Positions 34,901-39,440 of a stretch of 50,952 nucleotides of DNA are shown here, piece after piece (position 1 is the stretch's first letter; every line of letters starts with the position of its first letter). This stretch comes from Novosphingobium sp. B1. GTDB lineage: Bacteria; Pseudomonadota; Alphaproteobacteria; Sphingomonadales; Sphingomonadaceae. The DNA is taken from the NCBI RefSeq assembly GCF_900176395.1, contig NZ_FWXL01000018.1, positions 1 through 50,952 of the forward strand, given 5' to 3'. Below the pieces are notes generated by a model. That model ran no database searches. It was not told where the DNA came from and saw only the letters and a program-made list of their open reading frames with translations. Position numbers and translations under genes: made by a program.

Positions 34901-36946
34901 GGCTCTGACACTGTGACCTACGCCAACTCAGCGAACGCGGTGTCGGTCAACCTGCTGTCTGCGAGCGGAACTGGCGGAGATGCTGCAGGTGACCAGTATA
35001 CGTCGATCGAGAATGTCGTGGGCTCAGCGCTGGACGACACCCTGATTGGCGATTCATCCGCCAACACGCTGACTGGCGGGGCGGGGGACGATTTTCTCCG
35101 TGGTGGCCAGGGAGCCGATACTCTGAATGGCGGCAGCGGCACTGACACCGCCGACTATTCTGACTCGACGGCTGGAGTCACAGTTTATCTCGACGGTACC
35201 TCAGCGAATGGTGGATTTGCGCAAGGAGACGTCCTTGTCTCTATCGAAATAGTCAATGGCTCGGCATTTGCTGATACCCTCGTTGGTTCCAACGGGTCGG
35301 AGACGCTTAATGGCGGCGACGGAGACGACATTATCAGTGGCTTCGTTGGCGATGATGTAATCAACGGTGGCAACGGAAATGACACGTTGTCCGGTGGCAG
35401 CGGTGCCGACATCGTCGACGGTGGGGCTGGTACAGATACGTTCAGCTACGCATCGGCAACCGGAGGGGTCATTGCTTATCTCGACGGTACTGCTGGCAGC
35501 AGTAACGATGCGACCGGCGATCGCCTCAGCGGAATTGAGATCCTTGTAGGGTCGGGTTTCAACGACACACTTACCGGCACAAGCGCCGCTGACACTATCG
35601 TTGGCGGCAACGGAGACGATACTCTCGTTGGCGGCGCGGGTGGAGATAACCTGGACGGGGGAGCCGGCACGGACAGCGTCTCATTCGTCAACTCGCAAGT
35701 CGCAGTGGCTGCAAGCTTTGCGAGCGGGTCACTGGTTGTAAACACATCCGATGCCGTCGGCGACACTTACACTTCTATCGAGGGTGTAATCGGATCGTCA
35801 TTCAATGACGTCTTGCGCGGTGGTACTGGCGCAGAATTGCTCGACGGTGGCGCAGGAGATGATACGCTCTATGGTAGCGGCGGCGCCGACATCATATCCG
35901 GCGGCGCTGGCATCGATAGCCTAGATTACTCGGCCTCCAACTCAGCCGTCAGCGTGCGTCTGGATGGAGTAGCAAGCTCAGGTGGCGACGCTGCCGGCGA
36001 TGTTCTTACCGGCATTGAACGGGTCATTGGAACGGCGCTCGACGACATTTTTGTCGGGGTGAGTGCAGACGAAACATTCAGAGCCGGGGAGGGCGCAGAT
36101 ACAATCGACGGCGGACAGGGCAACGATCTTCTCTATGGTGAGGGCGGGAACGATCTACTGCTCGGCGGGATGGGTAGCGATGTGCTCGACGGTGGTGCTG
36201 GATCCGACACAGCGTCATATGCTCAATCGTCACTTGGGGTCGTCGCAAATCTGGCAGACAGTAGCTTCAACACGAATGAAGCGGCAGGCGATACGTACAG
36301 CAGCATCGAAAATCTCACCGGCTCGGCATTCAACGATCGTCTTACAGGTGATACTGGCGCGAATGTCCTCGATGGCGGCGCTGGAAATGACCGCCTTATC
36401 GGTGGCTCTGGAGCCGATGTGCTGCAAGGTGGACAAGGTTCGGACATCGCTGATTACACGTCGTCAGGAAGCAGTGTAGCGCTTAATCTGGGAAGCAATG
36501 GCACGCTCGCAGGTTTTGGCACTGGTGGTGACGCTGGCGGGGACGTGCTTACTGGTATTGAAAGCGTTCTGGGATCGACATTTGGCGATACGTTCACGCT
36601 CACACTGGACAAGGGCTTCTTCATCGACGGCGGTGCGGGTACTGATACGGTCGCGCTTGCCGCAAATTCCGGAACGCTTTCGGCGTCTCAACTGAGTTCT
36701 GTCCTGAACCACGTGGAAACCATCGACCTGACTGCCAGCGGAACGAGCGCCAATCTCCTGATTGATGCAGGTTTTGTGCAATCAATCGCTGGCGCAGGAA
36801 ATGCCTCGCATCTGACATTGAACATCGACGGAAATGACCAAATCAGCTTCAGCAGCGACGCAGTCTATACGCAGAATGGCAATGACTACACATTCTACTC
36901 CGACACATCCATGACCCAGACAGTCGGTCAACTAACGCTAGGATGA
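16967..36946 (+). CDS. Giant RTX-repeat adhesin (about 6,660 residues), type I secretion substrate
   Basis: This uninterrupted 20-kb gene encodes 6,659 residues. Residues 40-125 form a small beta-rich domain (VEIVDVDVVLVFLDGTRIIIPGM). Residues about 145-195 are helix-forming Ala/Gln/Lys-rich sequence, and about 265-435 a non-repetitive domain. From about residue 440 to 6,530 there are roughly 70 units averaging 87 residues. Each combines GGxGxDxLxGG nonapeptides (calcium-binding RTX) with DYSxSxxGVxVxLDGxxGxGGDAxGDTLxxIExxxGS. The last ~130 residues (ending QTVGQLTLG) lack repeats and fit a T1SS secretion signal. I noticed no cysteine. ATG at 16967 follows a weak GGA; an in-frame TTG at 16940 is an alternative. 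It is last in the secretion gene series and should be exported by the upstream genes as a surface adhesin. Confidence 0.93.
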   Translation: MVKISRAKSGLARKGKTPSASKAQLADAATDAGGPQHDYGAVKVVQLDSSDRAKLGINYAPFKVEIVDVDVVLVFLDGTRIIIPGMAIAAFSGRKPVIVFNDKEITADQAVGMVGEIKAENNSVELHLSSAENAKTVEGQKEPASVQPEDSARAQAQEASKQQAQGSNEDAAKRLTEKISDTSSSSAASPGVISAKAVEPAPDDAIGPAGIGKLVPKLTFSLYNSEGSERTTENGQTVIKGDTGGPNSAKSASFSAQSAQETLSGTSGNDLIYADTPAHAPVGSTMRVLQVEAMVPAGGLSLTSILVPSLPEGYTVVNGTLTDKGWLVSIDDGNIVKETTTTNAEGKTVPVPSSQSIFTFELQLTYTLPSTGTPTMSSGFIDEFFFPVMLGLSSDGKTSTYSVAVSTHFGIKDVTDEAGMTVKDPVTGEPIYVLFANPPGTKVSAGEGDDRIVAGAGADDIDGGSGIDTIDYSRSGEGVRVNLATGKGEQGFAEGDTYTSVEGVTGSTFDDVLTGNSSDNRFVGGKGADIIDGGEGFDTADYTSAIDEKSPGTEGVEINLDGSPSSGGDAQGDILSSIEHVITTSRDDVIRGGNANEWIEAGAGDDTVISSLGADRLDGGAGIDTVDYSKSSSGVQVALDGTIGRGGDADGDTLQGFENIIGSAHDDILTGDGGDNTIVGGAGADKIDGKGGVDIVDFSKSAVAVEVFLNGTAGHGGDAEGDTYFNIEQLTGSAFDDHLVGGSGEETLRGGAGDDVIEGGSGADLIDGGAGFDVASYAGAQSGVKIALDGSVLSGTDAQGDRFVSIEGLEGSAFNDTLLGTAGSDVLRGGAGDDILNGFGGADTLEGGAGVDTVDYSQSRSGITVSLDGTESTGGDADGDILSSIEIVIGTSYDDKISGTAENEVLSGGAGDDVLSGGGGADVLKGGEGLDTADYSRSLEGVDVALDGGVGRGGDAQGDTLTGIERLIGSSNNDRLGGDERDNILTAGAGDDVLRGDLGADLLQGGSGFDTADYSAASGAIRVRLDGNASAGDIAEGDRLTGVERVIGSSYADHLSGDSGDNTLEGGAGDDILVGGLGADRMIGGEGVDTVQYSESNTGVIVSLKNGIGQGGSASGDILSGVENLVGSEYADRLVGDSASNQLEGAAGNDVLEGGAGADVLIGGVGFDTSDYSNSLEGVSVSLDGSKGQGGDAEGDSLREIEALVGSQFADRLTGDENANALSGGDGDDTLQGGAGGDSIDGGSGFDTVDYSRSATGVVISTDGAVGLGGDAQGDTLASIERIVGSRFADTISGGESDDQLEGGAGDDVLQGGAGSDLLDGGTGFDVADYSRSKTGIVAGLDGRENSGGDAAGDKFVDIEAIHGSAFSDTLYGSQDAETLLGQGGNDILVGSSGADVLDGGAGSDTVDYSLSDGAVTVNLAQLSASGGFAEGDTLAGIERIVGSAFGDDLSGSSAADSLDGGDGDDTIEGRGGADILSGGEGYDTATYTNSAAAITLSLDGSAGLGGDAQGDHIQGFEHIIGSEYGDTITGIGSDEFLEGAGGDDRLFGDAGNDHLAGGSGADLLAGGAGEDRLEGGEGDDALRGGAGADFIDGGAGTDIADYSDSSAGVTIDLASGTGSGGDAHGDTLTSIEGVIGSNQSDRLAGSQANDIIDGRAGDDAIIGGSGNDILRGGTGNDRIEGGTGADVIEGGDGHDIADYSQSTAGVSVFLDGSAGLGAAATGDTLFSIEEVIGSSSGDTLTGAGADEILHGGGGDDVLIGAGGADLLDGGAGIDTASYATSAQGVSVDLADGKGSGGDAEGDTLSSIERLIGSTGNDVLRGSAQDDEILGGGGNDLLSGHDGSDRLQGGDGNDTLDGGAGADRLDGGDGFDTVDYSSSAVAIQASLDGNIGAGGDAQGDILIGIERLVGSAFADTLTGGVLGDTLEGGAGDDVISGGSGSDTLRGGAGDDQLDGGAGSDVLDGGEGIDTVDYSASSAAVAINLDGSLSAGGDATGDQLIGIEDLTGSAFDDRLTGAGASERIRGGSGDDTISGGAGDDVLDGGSGNDRLEGGEGADQLIGGTGDDTASYESATAGVTVSLDGSRGTAGDANGDVLSSIENLVGSAFDDVLGGEAGTEHLTGGAGDDLLLGSQGADILDGGAGFDIADYRNSSGAIDVRLDGSSGIGGDAAGDQYTSIEGIRGSTLDDRLTGGMASDLLDGAAGNDVLSGGGGDDILLGGAGNDKLDGGAGSDLLDGGDGQDTVDFSSSTSGVSVSVDGSVSSGGAAEGDRLLNIENLIGSDFDDRLSGTVGNDILIGGSGNDVLAGRAGADVLDGGSGFDTADYSEAAEAVTVSLQDGTGSAGDAIGDVLISIERIIGSANNDRLIGSASADTLEGGAGADTIVAGSGDDLLYGGVGDDLLDGGAGADRIDGGAGLDTVDYSASLVAVQVNLAGSASSGGLAEGDILTNVEAVTGSNYADVLNGSDAAEQLHGGAGDDILRGGAGADILDGGAGTDVADYSQATSGISLDFSTGGSSGDAQGDTFISIEIVEGSDFDDIVVGGSQDDELRGNAGNDFLSGGLGDDVLLGGTGNDILRGGAGADILSGGAGNDTADYSSSNAAVAINLDGSLSAGGDAQGDTLSSIETVVGSSFDDTLTGTSLNEALDGGAGNDLLRGGAGSDRLTGGSGDDTLLGGSGADVLDGGAGFDITSYAGSSSGVTVRLDGGPSTGGDAEGDTLTGIEGVTGSGQADALYGGSSDDRLDGAAGDDLISGGAGNDTLLGGSGDDVLIGGAGADSIDGGAGSNTASYAGAAAGVAVDLSGAAGTGGEAVGDTLTRISRLIGSAFDDRLGGGSGSEIIEAGDGNDTLIGSIGSDTLDGGDGRDTVSYSSSGSGVTAYLDGRSGSSGDAAGDVLISVEQLEGSEHDDELYGSEAADTISGGEGGDILRGFGGSDSLEGGGGDDLLIGGDGADAIDGGSGVDTASYGDSTSAVTISLDGSAGSGGSAQGDTLLGVEILEGSIYADVLGGSAGSDVLRGGEGDDRLLGSAGADSLVGGAGSDTADYSLSDAAVQVALDGTTGIGGFAQADTLSGIENLTGSRFADVLAGSIGNDTLDGGAGDDILRGSIGADTLVGGAGFDTADYSSSSTGVTIANDGSFGGSGDAAGDQLSGIERIIGSAQADALTGSGSADTLEGGSGNDDLVGLAGNDSLIGGAGDDVLSGGAGADILDGGIGFDIVSYSDASAGVTINLAAGTGRGAEAEGDSLTGIEQVTGSDFADVLVGADDDEILIGGAGDDTLAGGAGADRLEGGVGNDMIAGGAGADEIFGGQGFDTADYSGSTAGVQINLDGSAASGGDADGDTLSSIERILGSSFSDIVVGSSAAETIEGGAGADTLFGGGGADTLLGGSGNDTLRGGAGADQLDGGSGFDTADYSSSDSAVQVSLDGSVAHGGDAEGDTLTGIERLVGSSDSDTLTGGNASDTLVGGAGDDLLSGAGGDDTLQGGAGDDTLAGGTGADILDGGSGTDTVSYAASATAVTASLGGITGTGGDAQGDVISNAEILEGSAFGDVLSGRVGADTLLGQGGNDTLLGSAGADHLDGGSGFDTVDYSASASAVTVNLDGSVSSGGDASGDTLSDVERVIGSLLGDILRGSDGADTLEGNDGADAIYGGAGDDTLLGQAGNDTLIGGTGADALDGGSGADTADYSASATGVNVGLDGAANSGGDAEADTLTNIENLVGSAFNDILRGGTAADVLQGGGGDDILTGSNGADTLDGGTGFDTADYSQSSAGIVVSLAGGTGSGGAAAGDTLLGIEKVIGSSFADRLSGGNSADVLMGGSGADTLSGGIGDDTLDGGAGDDVLVGGAGSDILTGGAGLDTADYSASIQAVRVNLDGTASIGGDADGDLLTSVERVLGSSQGDVLTGSSGDEQLFGNGGDDTIVGGAGADLVDGGSGADTADYSSSTTAVTISLDGNVGQGGDAAGDILTNIERLVGSGGNDTLGGSASDDTIVGGSGNDVITGGAGNDVLQGGTGDDTIIGAAGADVIEGGAGTDTASYASAQSAVTVFLDGTTSSRGDAAGDTLSSIEQLIGSAFDDRLVGGNVSETIRAGAGADDISGGAGDDQLFGEAGDDILAGGAGADALDGGAGFDTVSYASSLSAVTVRFDGTASQGGDADGDTLLNIEKVIGSGNSDTFYGSSAGEQIDGGAGDDVMFSSAGSDSYIGGSGFDTVDYSGGTTSVSVRMDGLTSSGGEASGDTLSGVEQVIGTSLSDTIIGSALADTIVGGAGADTLSGAAGADILLGGEGNDVLEGGSGADRLEGGAGFDNVTYANATASVAARMDGLAGTSGDALGDVLVDVESVTGSSFGDAIVGSSGNDTIDGAAGDDTLLGGAGADIIAGGSGNDLIEGGVGADQIDGGAGTDTADYSNSSSAVTAYLNGTSGAGGEAQGDVISNVEVLKGSSFGDTLIGSSSADTLQGQSGDDILVGGAGADTLIGGDGFDSADYSASALSVVVDLASGIGSAGDANGDRLTGIERVVGSALGDTISGSTASDTLEGGDGNDRLDGAGGSDAIFGGSGDDTLIGGAGSDQLDGGTGADTADYTGSTQGVTVYLDGVSSGAGGTAAGDTLINIETVLGSSLNDFLVGAQGNETLIGNDGNDVLEGGGGADRLEGGAGTDTASYEHALSGVSASLATGTGTVGDANGDILVGIERLLGSDYDDTLAGGLGADTLDGGSGDDLLIASLGADTLVGGDGFDTVDYSAASTGITVSLDGSAGSADLAAGDKLTGIESVVGSLFADVITGTFSDDTLVGGAGNDTLSGGSGSDILQGGADNDTLSGDAGADTLDGGAGTDTASYAGSGVAIIVDLSANTASGGDAQGDTFVSIERFVGSRVGDTLIGGSGNDWFDGFDGNDTLRGGAGNDTLYGGIGDDILDGGSGADTIEGGAGTDTVDYSASTSAVTIRTSATSAGGDAEGDTLSSIEKVVGSAFSDRFEGSLADEEFVGAGGDDVFVASGGADIYRGDAGSDTADYSASTTSGMQIYMDGSFGTGGDAAGDRLFNVETVIGSSQADTITAGASSAEIRAGAGNDVLFGGDSADTLDGGSGDDTIASGLGADQVIGGSGTDIADYRNSGAAIVLANNGSAGSGGWAQGDILSGIETIYGSQNYGDTLKGGSLSSTTLWGWGGDDTFVSLGQADSIDGGAGNDTIDYSGSLSAVTVRLDGAASSGGDAAGDTITNVERVIGSALGDTLLGASGNETLVGGSGDDTLVGGAGADTLDGGAGFDTADYSSAGGVVVRMDGTSGGAGDASGDVLIGIERVVGSSLADVIYGSTGADTIVGGDGNDTLAPGLGSDTLDGGNGTDTVDYSSSSSALTVNLVNASLSTGLALGDVFTSIEIYALSAFNDVFVGAATAETINAGDGNDTIDAGAGDDTLNGGNGNDLLVGGAGSDIIDGGAGTDTVDYSASSGAVSINLGTGTGNSGGDAQGDIFAINTIENAIGSSGDDYIVGSSAANNLKGGSGNDTIIGGAGSDVLDGGSGTDTLSYASSGTAVNVNLANGTGSGGDAAGDTFTGFEDLTGSSGADTLTGDSAANTIRGGVGNDVINGAAGNDALYGEESNDTIDGGAGADFMDGGVGINTLSYASATGSVTVSLLAGSGSAGDASGDTFTNFQNLTGSASNDILTGDAQQNTINGGNGDDVIDGGSGADNLQGGNGNDTFLGGAGSDAMDGGAGTDTVDYSLSSGGVSVDLTGNTGNGADAQGDTFANIENLTGSAAGDTLLGNTSANVLNGGDGNDQLSGLAGNDTINGGNGDDVITGGSGADALDGGAGTNTLFFGSSFGNLASVSATSGVTIVLDGVTTGIGGDAQGDTYRNFANVYLTNLADRVTGTAANEWFRGLGGADAIDGGAGTDTVSYSGTGVTGGVSIGLDGVAGTLNEAAGDVLTNIEVLQGSQFDDTLWGNSGANTILGMEGNDTIRGDAGADSIDGGSGSDTVTYANSANAVSVNLLSASGTGGDAAGDQYTSIENVVGSALDDTLIGDSSANTLTGGAGDDFLRGGQGADTLNGGSGTDTADYSDSTAGVTVYLDGTSANGGFAQGDVLVSIEIVNGSAFADTLVGSNGSETLNGGDGDDIISGFVGDDVINGGNGNDTLSGGSGADIVDGGAGTDTFSYASATGGVIAYLDGTAGSSNDATGDRLSGIEILVGSGFNDTLTGTSAADTIVGGNGDDTLVGGAGGDNLDGGAGTDSVSFVNSQVAVAASFASGSLVVNTSDAVGDTYTSIEGVIGSSFNDVLRGGTGAELLDGGAGDDTLYGSGGADIISGGAGIDSLDYSASNSAVSVRLDGVASSGGDAAGDVLTGIERVIGTALDDIFVGVSADETFRAGEGADTIDGGQGNDLLYGEGGNDLLLGGMGSDVLDGGAGSDTASYAQSSLGVVANLADSSFNTNEAAGDTYSSIENLTGSAFNDRLTGDTGANVLDGGAGNDRLIGGSGADVLQGGQGSDIADYTSSGSSVALNLGSNGTLAGFGTGGDAGGDVLTGIESVLGSTFGDTFTLTLDKGFFIDGGAGTDTVALAANSGTLSASQLSSVLNHVETIDLTASGTSANLLIDAGFVQSIAGAGNASHLTLNIDGNDQISFSSDAVYTQNGNDYTFYSDTSMTQTVGQLTLG
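18300..36590 (+). repeat. About 70 tandem imperfect RTX units within the adhesin gene
   Basis: By hand I counted 70 copies of the element GVxVxLDG...GGDAxGDTLxxIE. The first is near 18400 and the last near 36475, giving an average period of about 262 bases (87 residues). Period length varies because each unit carries a different number of RTX nonapeptides. Protein identity between units is high at the motif positions, but DNA identity is low because codons differ between copies. The array is not a recent exact expansion. The count depends on my motif reading and may be off by one or two at degenerate units. Confidence 0.85.
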
Positions 36947-37522
36947 CATTGCTGCTAAGCGCCCAATCAATGCTTTGGCAAACGCCTCCTTGCTGTGCCG
37001 TCACGTCAAATGTGCGCTAAACCTTTGAAAAAGCCTCGACCAATCTGTGCGGAGATTGGTCGAGGCCGTACGGTTTGTCAAAGCGACGTGGGGAGTCGCA
37101 CGAGTAGTCTACGCCGATTAACCGATAATCCAAGTAGGCTAATTTGAAAAATAGGGCCGCTTAAAAGATCCCCGACCATCGGGACGCGATTGGCCGGGGA
37201 AGTGCCACTTTGGCGAAGATCTGCATGATTCGCCTTATGTAGAATACGCTCATTAACCATAGATGCAAAGCCGCTTCCTTGCACTTTCTCCACGAAGCGA
37301 AGTAAACAGAAATACGGAACAGTAAGCGTTGTGCTCTGTGCTGGTGATTATGATGCAGCGTACTGTCCACTTGGCGCACTGTGCGACTTATCACGCGAGA
37401 TCTGATCGCGGGCTCCCAAAATTTTGGAGCGATGCCAGGAATATGTGGGACTGTGGCACCAAACCGAAAATTTACCATCTGCCTGCGCAAACTCTTCACC
37501 AGATCTCAGGCTATTATGCTGC
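36947..37522. other. Intergenic region downstream of the adhesin gene
   Basis: About 575 bases after the adhesin stop. The only clear element is the strong hairpin at 37033-37066. Short open frames on both strands overlap one another and have no recognisable product. CATTAACCAT near 37250 resembles a single CtrA half-site but has no correctly spaced partner. Confidence 0.5.
37033..37066 (+). terminator. Strong hairpin, probable terminator of the adhesin transcript
   Basis: GCCTCGACCAATCT (37033-37046) pairs perfectly over 14 bp with AGATTGGTCGAGGC (37053-37066) around a 6-base loop, 87 bases after the adhesin stop. On the plus strand only a short TTT follows a few bases later. An A-tract (AAAAA) directly precedes it, so on the minus strand it would have the classic T-tract. 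It may therefore end transcription from both directions. Confidence 0.65.
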
Positions 37523-37735
37523 ATGTGCACACTGACCGAACAAGCTGACCAGCACATCGAGACTGCAATGGAGCATCTTCGAGAAGCCCTCTACTATTGG
37601 AGCCAGGAAAATCGTGGCGTTGAAGACGCTGATGAATGTTGGTTGGCTATGTGCGATGTGGCTGAAAGATTGAGCCTGATTTCGATGGAAAGGTCCTATC
37701 GCAAAAAATCACCACGGAGCGCCTTCACTTTGTGA
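37523..37735 (+). CDS. Small hypothetical protein
   Basis: This 70-residue open frame starts at ATG 37523 (MCTLTEQADQHIETAMEHLREALYYW...). It is helix-forming and acidic in the middle, with no membrane segment and no recognised domain. The frame extends upstream to a TTG at 37424, but that part looks non-coding. There is no obvious ribosome-binding site, so the call rests on composition and the protein-like amphipathic pattern only. Confidence 0.35.
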   Translation: MCTLTEQADQHIETAMEHLREALYYWSQENRGVEDADECWLAMCDVAERLSLISMERSYRKKSPRSAFTL

Positions 37736-37879
37736 CCCGCAAAGGCTGTCCTTCAGCACCTCGCTCTTCTGGATTTTCGCAGGCTGGTCGCCGACAAGTC
37801 TTTGATGTTGCGTTCGTCGCGGTTTTGATTGCAGACTGCCAAAACTCTTGGGAGTTCCATTCTTTATCGGACTGGCAAT

Positions 37880-38176
37880 ATGTCGCTAACGCAGGTCACA
37901 TATAATGGCGCAGAGACAAGTTTCGCGCCCGAGGATAGCTCGAGTGCGTCTGGCGGCCATGTGCTGCGCGAACTAAGACTTGCTGCTGGCATTTCGCAAG
38001 AGGAGGCCAGTCGCCTCGCCGAGGTTGCCACACCCACGTGGCAGGCGTGGGAGCGAGGACACCGTAAGATTCGCCTCAGTCGCCTCAGGCTGTTTTGCAA
38101 AAAGCTTGAGCATCTCCTTGAATGCCGATTGCAGCAGGTTCGAGACGTATTAGCGAGTGTTGATCGTCGAGAGTGA
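37880..38176 (+). CDS. XRE-type helix-turn-helix protein
   Basis: This 98-residue protein carries a Cro/CI-type DNA-binding domain in the middle. LRELRLAAGISQEEASRLAEVATPTWQAWERGHRKIRLSRLRLFC matches the five-helix XRE pattern (ISQEEASRLAEV as helices 2-3, then TWQAWERGHRKI). It is probably a transcriptional regulator of unknown target. The ATG at 37880 gives a compact protein; a TTG at 37829 in the same frame is possible but adds an unlikely N-terminus. It is a single gene with a terminator-like hairpin 170 bases downstream. Confidence 0.68.
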   Translation: MSLTQVTYNGAETSFAPEDSSSASGGHVLRELRLAAGISQEEASRLAEVATPTWQAWERGHRKIRLSRLRLFCKKLEHLLECRLQQVRDVLASVDRRE

Positions 38177-38454
38177 GAATGCCCCTAAGCAGACAGATCT
38201 CGTGTCTGGATTTCTTAAGAAAAAAGCTTTTATTCGGTTAGAAACTTGCAAAATCTGCTCGCAGAAAAAAGTCGGCCTTTGATCAAAATTAGTAACAAAT
38301 CGGCGCTAGTAAGAGATCGCGTTCATCGCGAACGCAACCTCGCTCTGCCCCACCGGATTAATGCCCCCTCTGTGATCCGGTGGGGCTTTTATGTTTGAGC
38401 TAAGCCGCAAGAAAGGCCGCCGAATCCCAAGTGCTCGGCTGCTTTGTCCTGAGG
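38177..38454. other. Intergenic region with possible small RNA
   Basis: 278 bases, A/T-rich in the first 130, then more G/C, ending in a strong intrinsic terminator at 38348-38390. The distance from the HTH gene stop (170 bases) and the quality of the terminator leave room for a small RNA of roughly 80-120 nucleotides. No confident promoter was seen. Confidence 0.35.
38348..38390 (+). terminator. Rho-independent terminator
   Basis: CCCCACCGGAT (38348-38358) pairs perfectly over 11 bp with ATCCGGTGGGG (38375-38385), followed by CTTTT. The 16-base loop contains a C-rich stretch GCCCCCTC that could pair with Shine-Dalgarno-like sequences. It ends either the HTH transcript or a small RNA. Confidence 0.75.
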
Positions 38455-38754
38455 TCAGCAAGCTTGACCTGAAGAGCGGAGCGTTCCCTTCGCGCCACTG
38501 AATAACTCTTCAAGCGACCCGATTACCGCGGCTTTCATGAGGTCTGGACTAATTGATCCCGCGGCTCCGAATGAGGCGTAATCTGCACTGTGCAACGCCA
38601 GTGTTTGAAATTCTTCCAGCCAAGCCTCAGGGTTGGCGTGGCTTTTTGCTGCCATAGGAAGAAGGCATGCAATCACAAGCCGTAAGGTGTTGATATGTAT
38701 TGAGTTAATAGATACCAGGTCACACGGTTGTTTTGCGTCTGTCTCAATTACCAC
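38455..38754 (-). CDS. Hypothetical protein
   Basis: This 99-residue minus-strand frame has protein-like composition. An N-terminal half rich in Ile/Leu (SINSIHINTLRLVIACLLPMAAKSHANP) is followed by EAWLEEFQTLALHSADYASFG and an Ala/Leu-rich helix. No known domain is recognised. It is bounded on its 3' side by the terminator at 38348-38390. The start is uncertain. The pattern (one amphipathic helix set, no signal peptide) suggests a small soluble cytoplasmic protein. Confidence 0.5.
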   Translation of the reverse strand: MVIETDAKQPCDLVSINSIHINTLRLVIACLLPMAAKSHANPEAWLEEFQTLALHSADYASFGAAGSISPDLMKAAVIGSLEELFSGAKGTLRSSGQAC

Positions 38755-39215
38755 TTACGACCATCCCTTTTTGATTTTGAGATCTCATACGGGTTTTACC
38801 ATACTGGCGCTATCCGAACAGCGGATAAGAGGGCGGTGGGCGAAAAGGGTGTAAGCGGCATCCACTGCGGAGGTCTCTCAAAGTCTGCCGGCAATACCAG
38901 GCGTGCGCTATCCAGGCCGCCGCGCGGGCAAATGCTTTAGGCCCGTCGGTTCTCGCAAGAACGCTCGTAGCCAATCAAACAAAAAGTAAGTGGCGTGATC
39001 ACCTTGTCAAATAGACCCTGGGCCCTTGCGCTGAGTGCTCTACGCATGCTTGCGCGGCCCTATATTGTTGCGTGCGTCGCTCAGGGTAGAAGCTGACGCT
39101 TTGAGCGTAACTAATAAATCACATCTCAACTGTACCAGCTTCGGACGCTCGGAACTTAGCGGTTCCAAGATCAGGATTCTTTGGCACGTTACATCAATCA
39201 AAACAGGAGGATGCC
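38755..39215. other. Intergenic region
   Basis: About 460 bases without a supported gene. It must contain the promoter of the minus-strand hypothetical protein at one end and that of the small plus-strand protein at the other. No terminator, repeat or RNA gene was recognised. Confidence 0.4.
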
Positions 39216-39440
39216 ATGCTTTCGGTAGCCGACCAGTATGCAAGAAATCGCAAGGTGATACGGCGTCACCATTATATCTTGCTCATGAAGTCTTCAGATG
39301 GAGATATGACCAAACACGTCGAGCTGTTTGCTGCAGATGTCGACGAAGCGCTGGAGTGGTGCGCAAAGACGCGAACCTTCCATGAAGTTGAGATCTGGGA
39401 GGATGGTCGTAGTCGCGGCGTACGGCATCTGCATTCTTGA
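39216..39440 (+). CDS. Small hypothetical protein
   Basis: This 74-residue protein starts at ATG 39216 and has a near-perfect ribosome-binding site AGGAGG (39205-39210) five bases upstream, which strongly supports translation. It begins with a basic segment (YARNRKVIRRHHYILLMKS). HVELFAADVDEALEWCAKTRTFHEVEIWEDGRSR then gives a beta-alpha-beta-like pattern. It looks like a small soluble protein; no family is recognised. An ATG at 39211 in another frame is too close to the Shine-Dalgarno sequence. Confidence 0.68.
   Translation: MLSVADQYARNRKVIRRHHYILLMKSSDGDMTKHVELFAADVDEALEWCAKTRTFHEVEIWEDGRSRGVRHLHS

Noticed and set aside
18300..36590. Dense repeats that might be a CRISPR array or satellite DNA
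   Set aside because: The periodicity is in an uninterrupted coding frame with RTX protein motifs; there are no short identical direct repeats with unique spacers.
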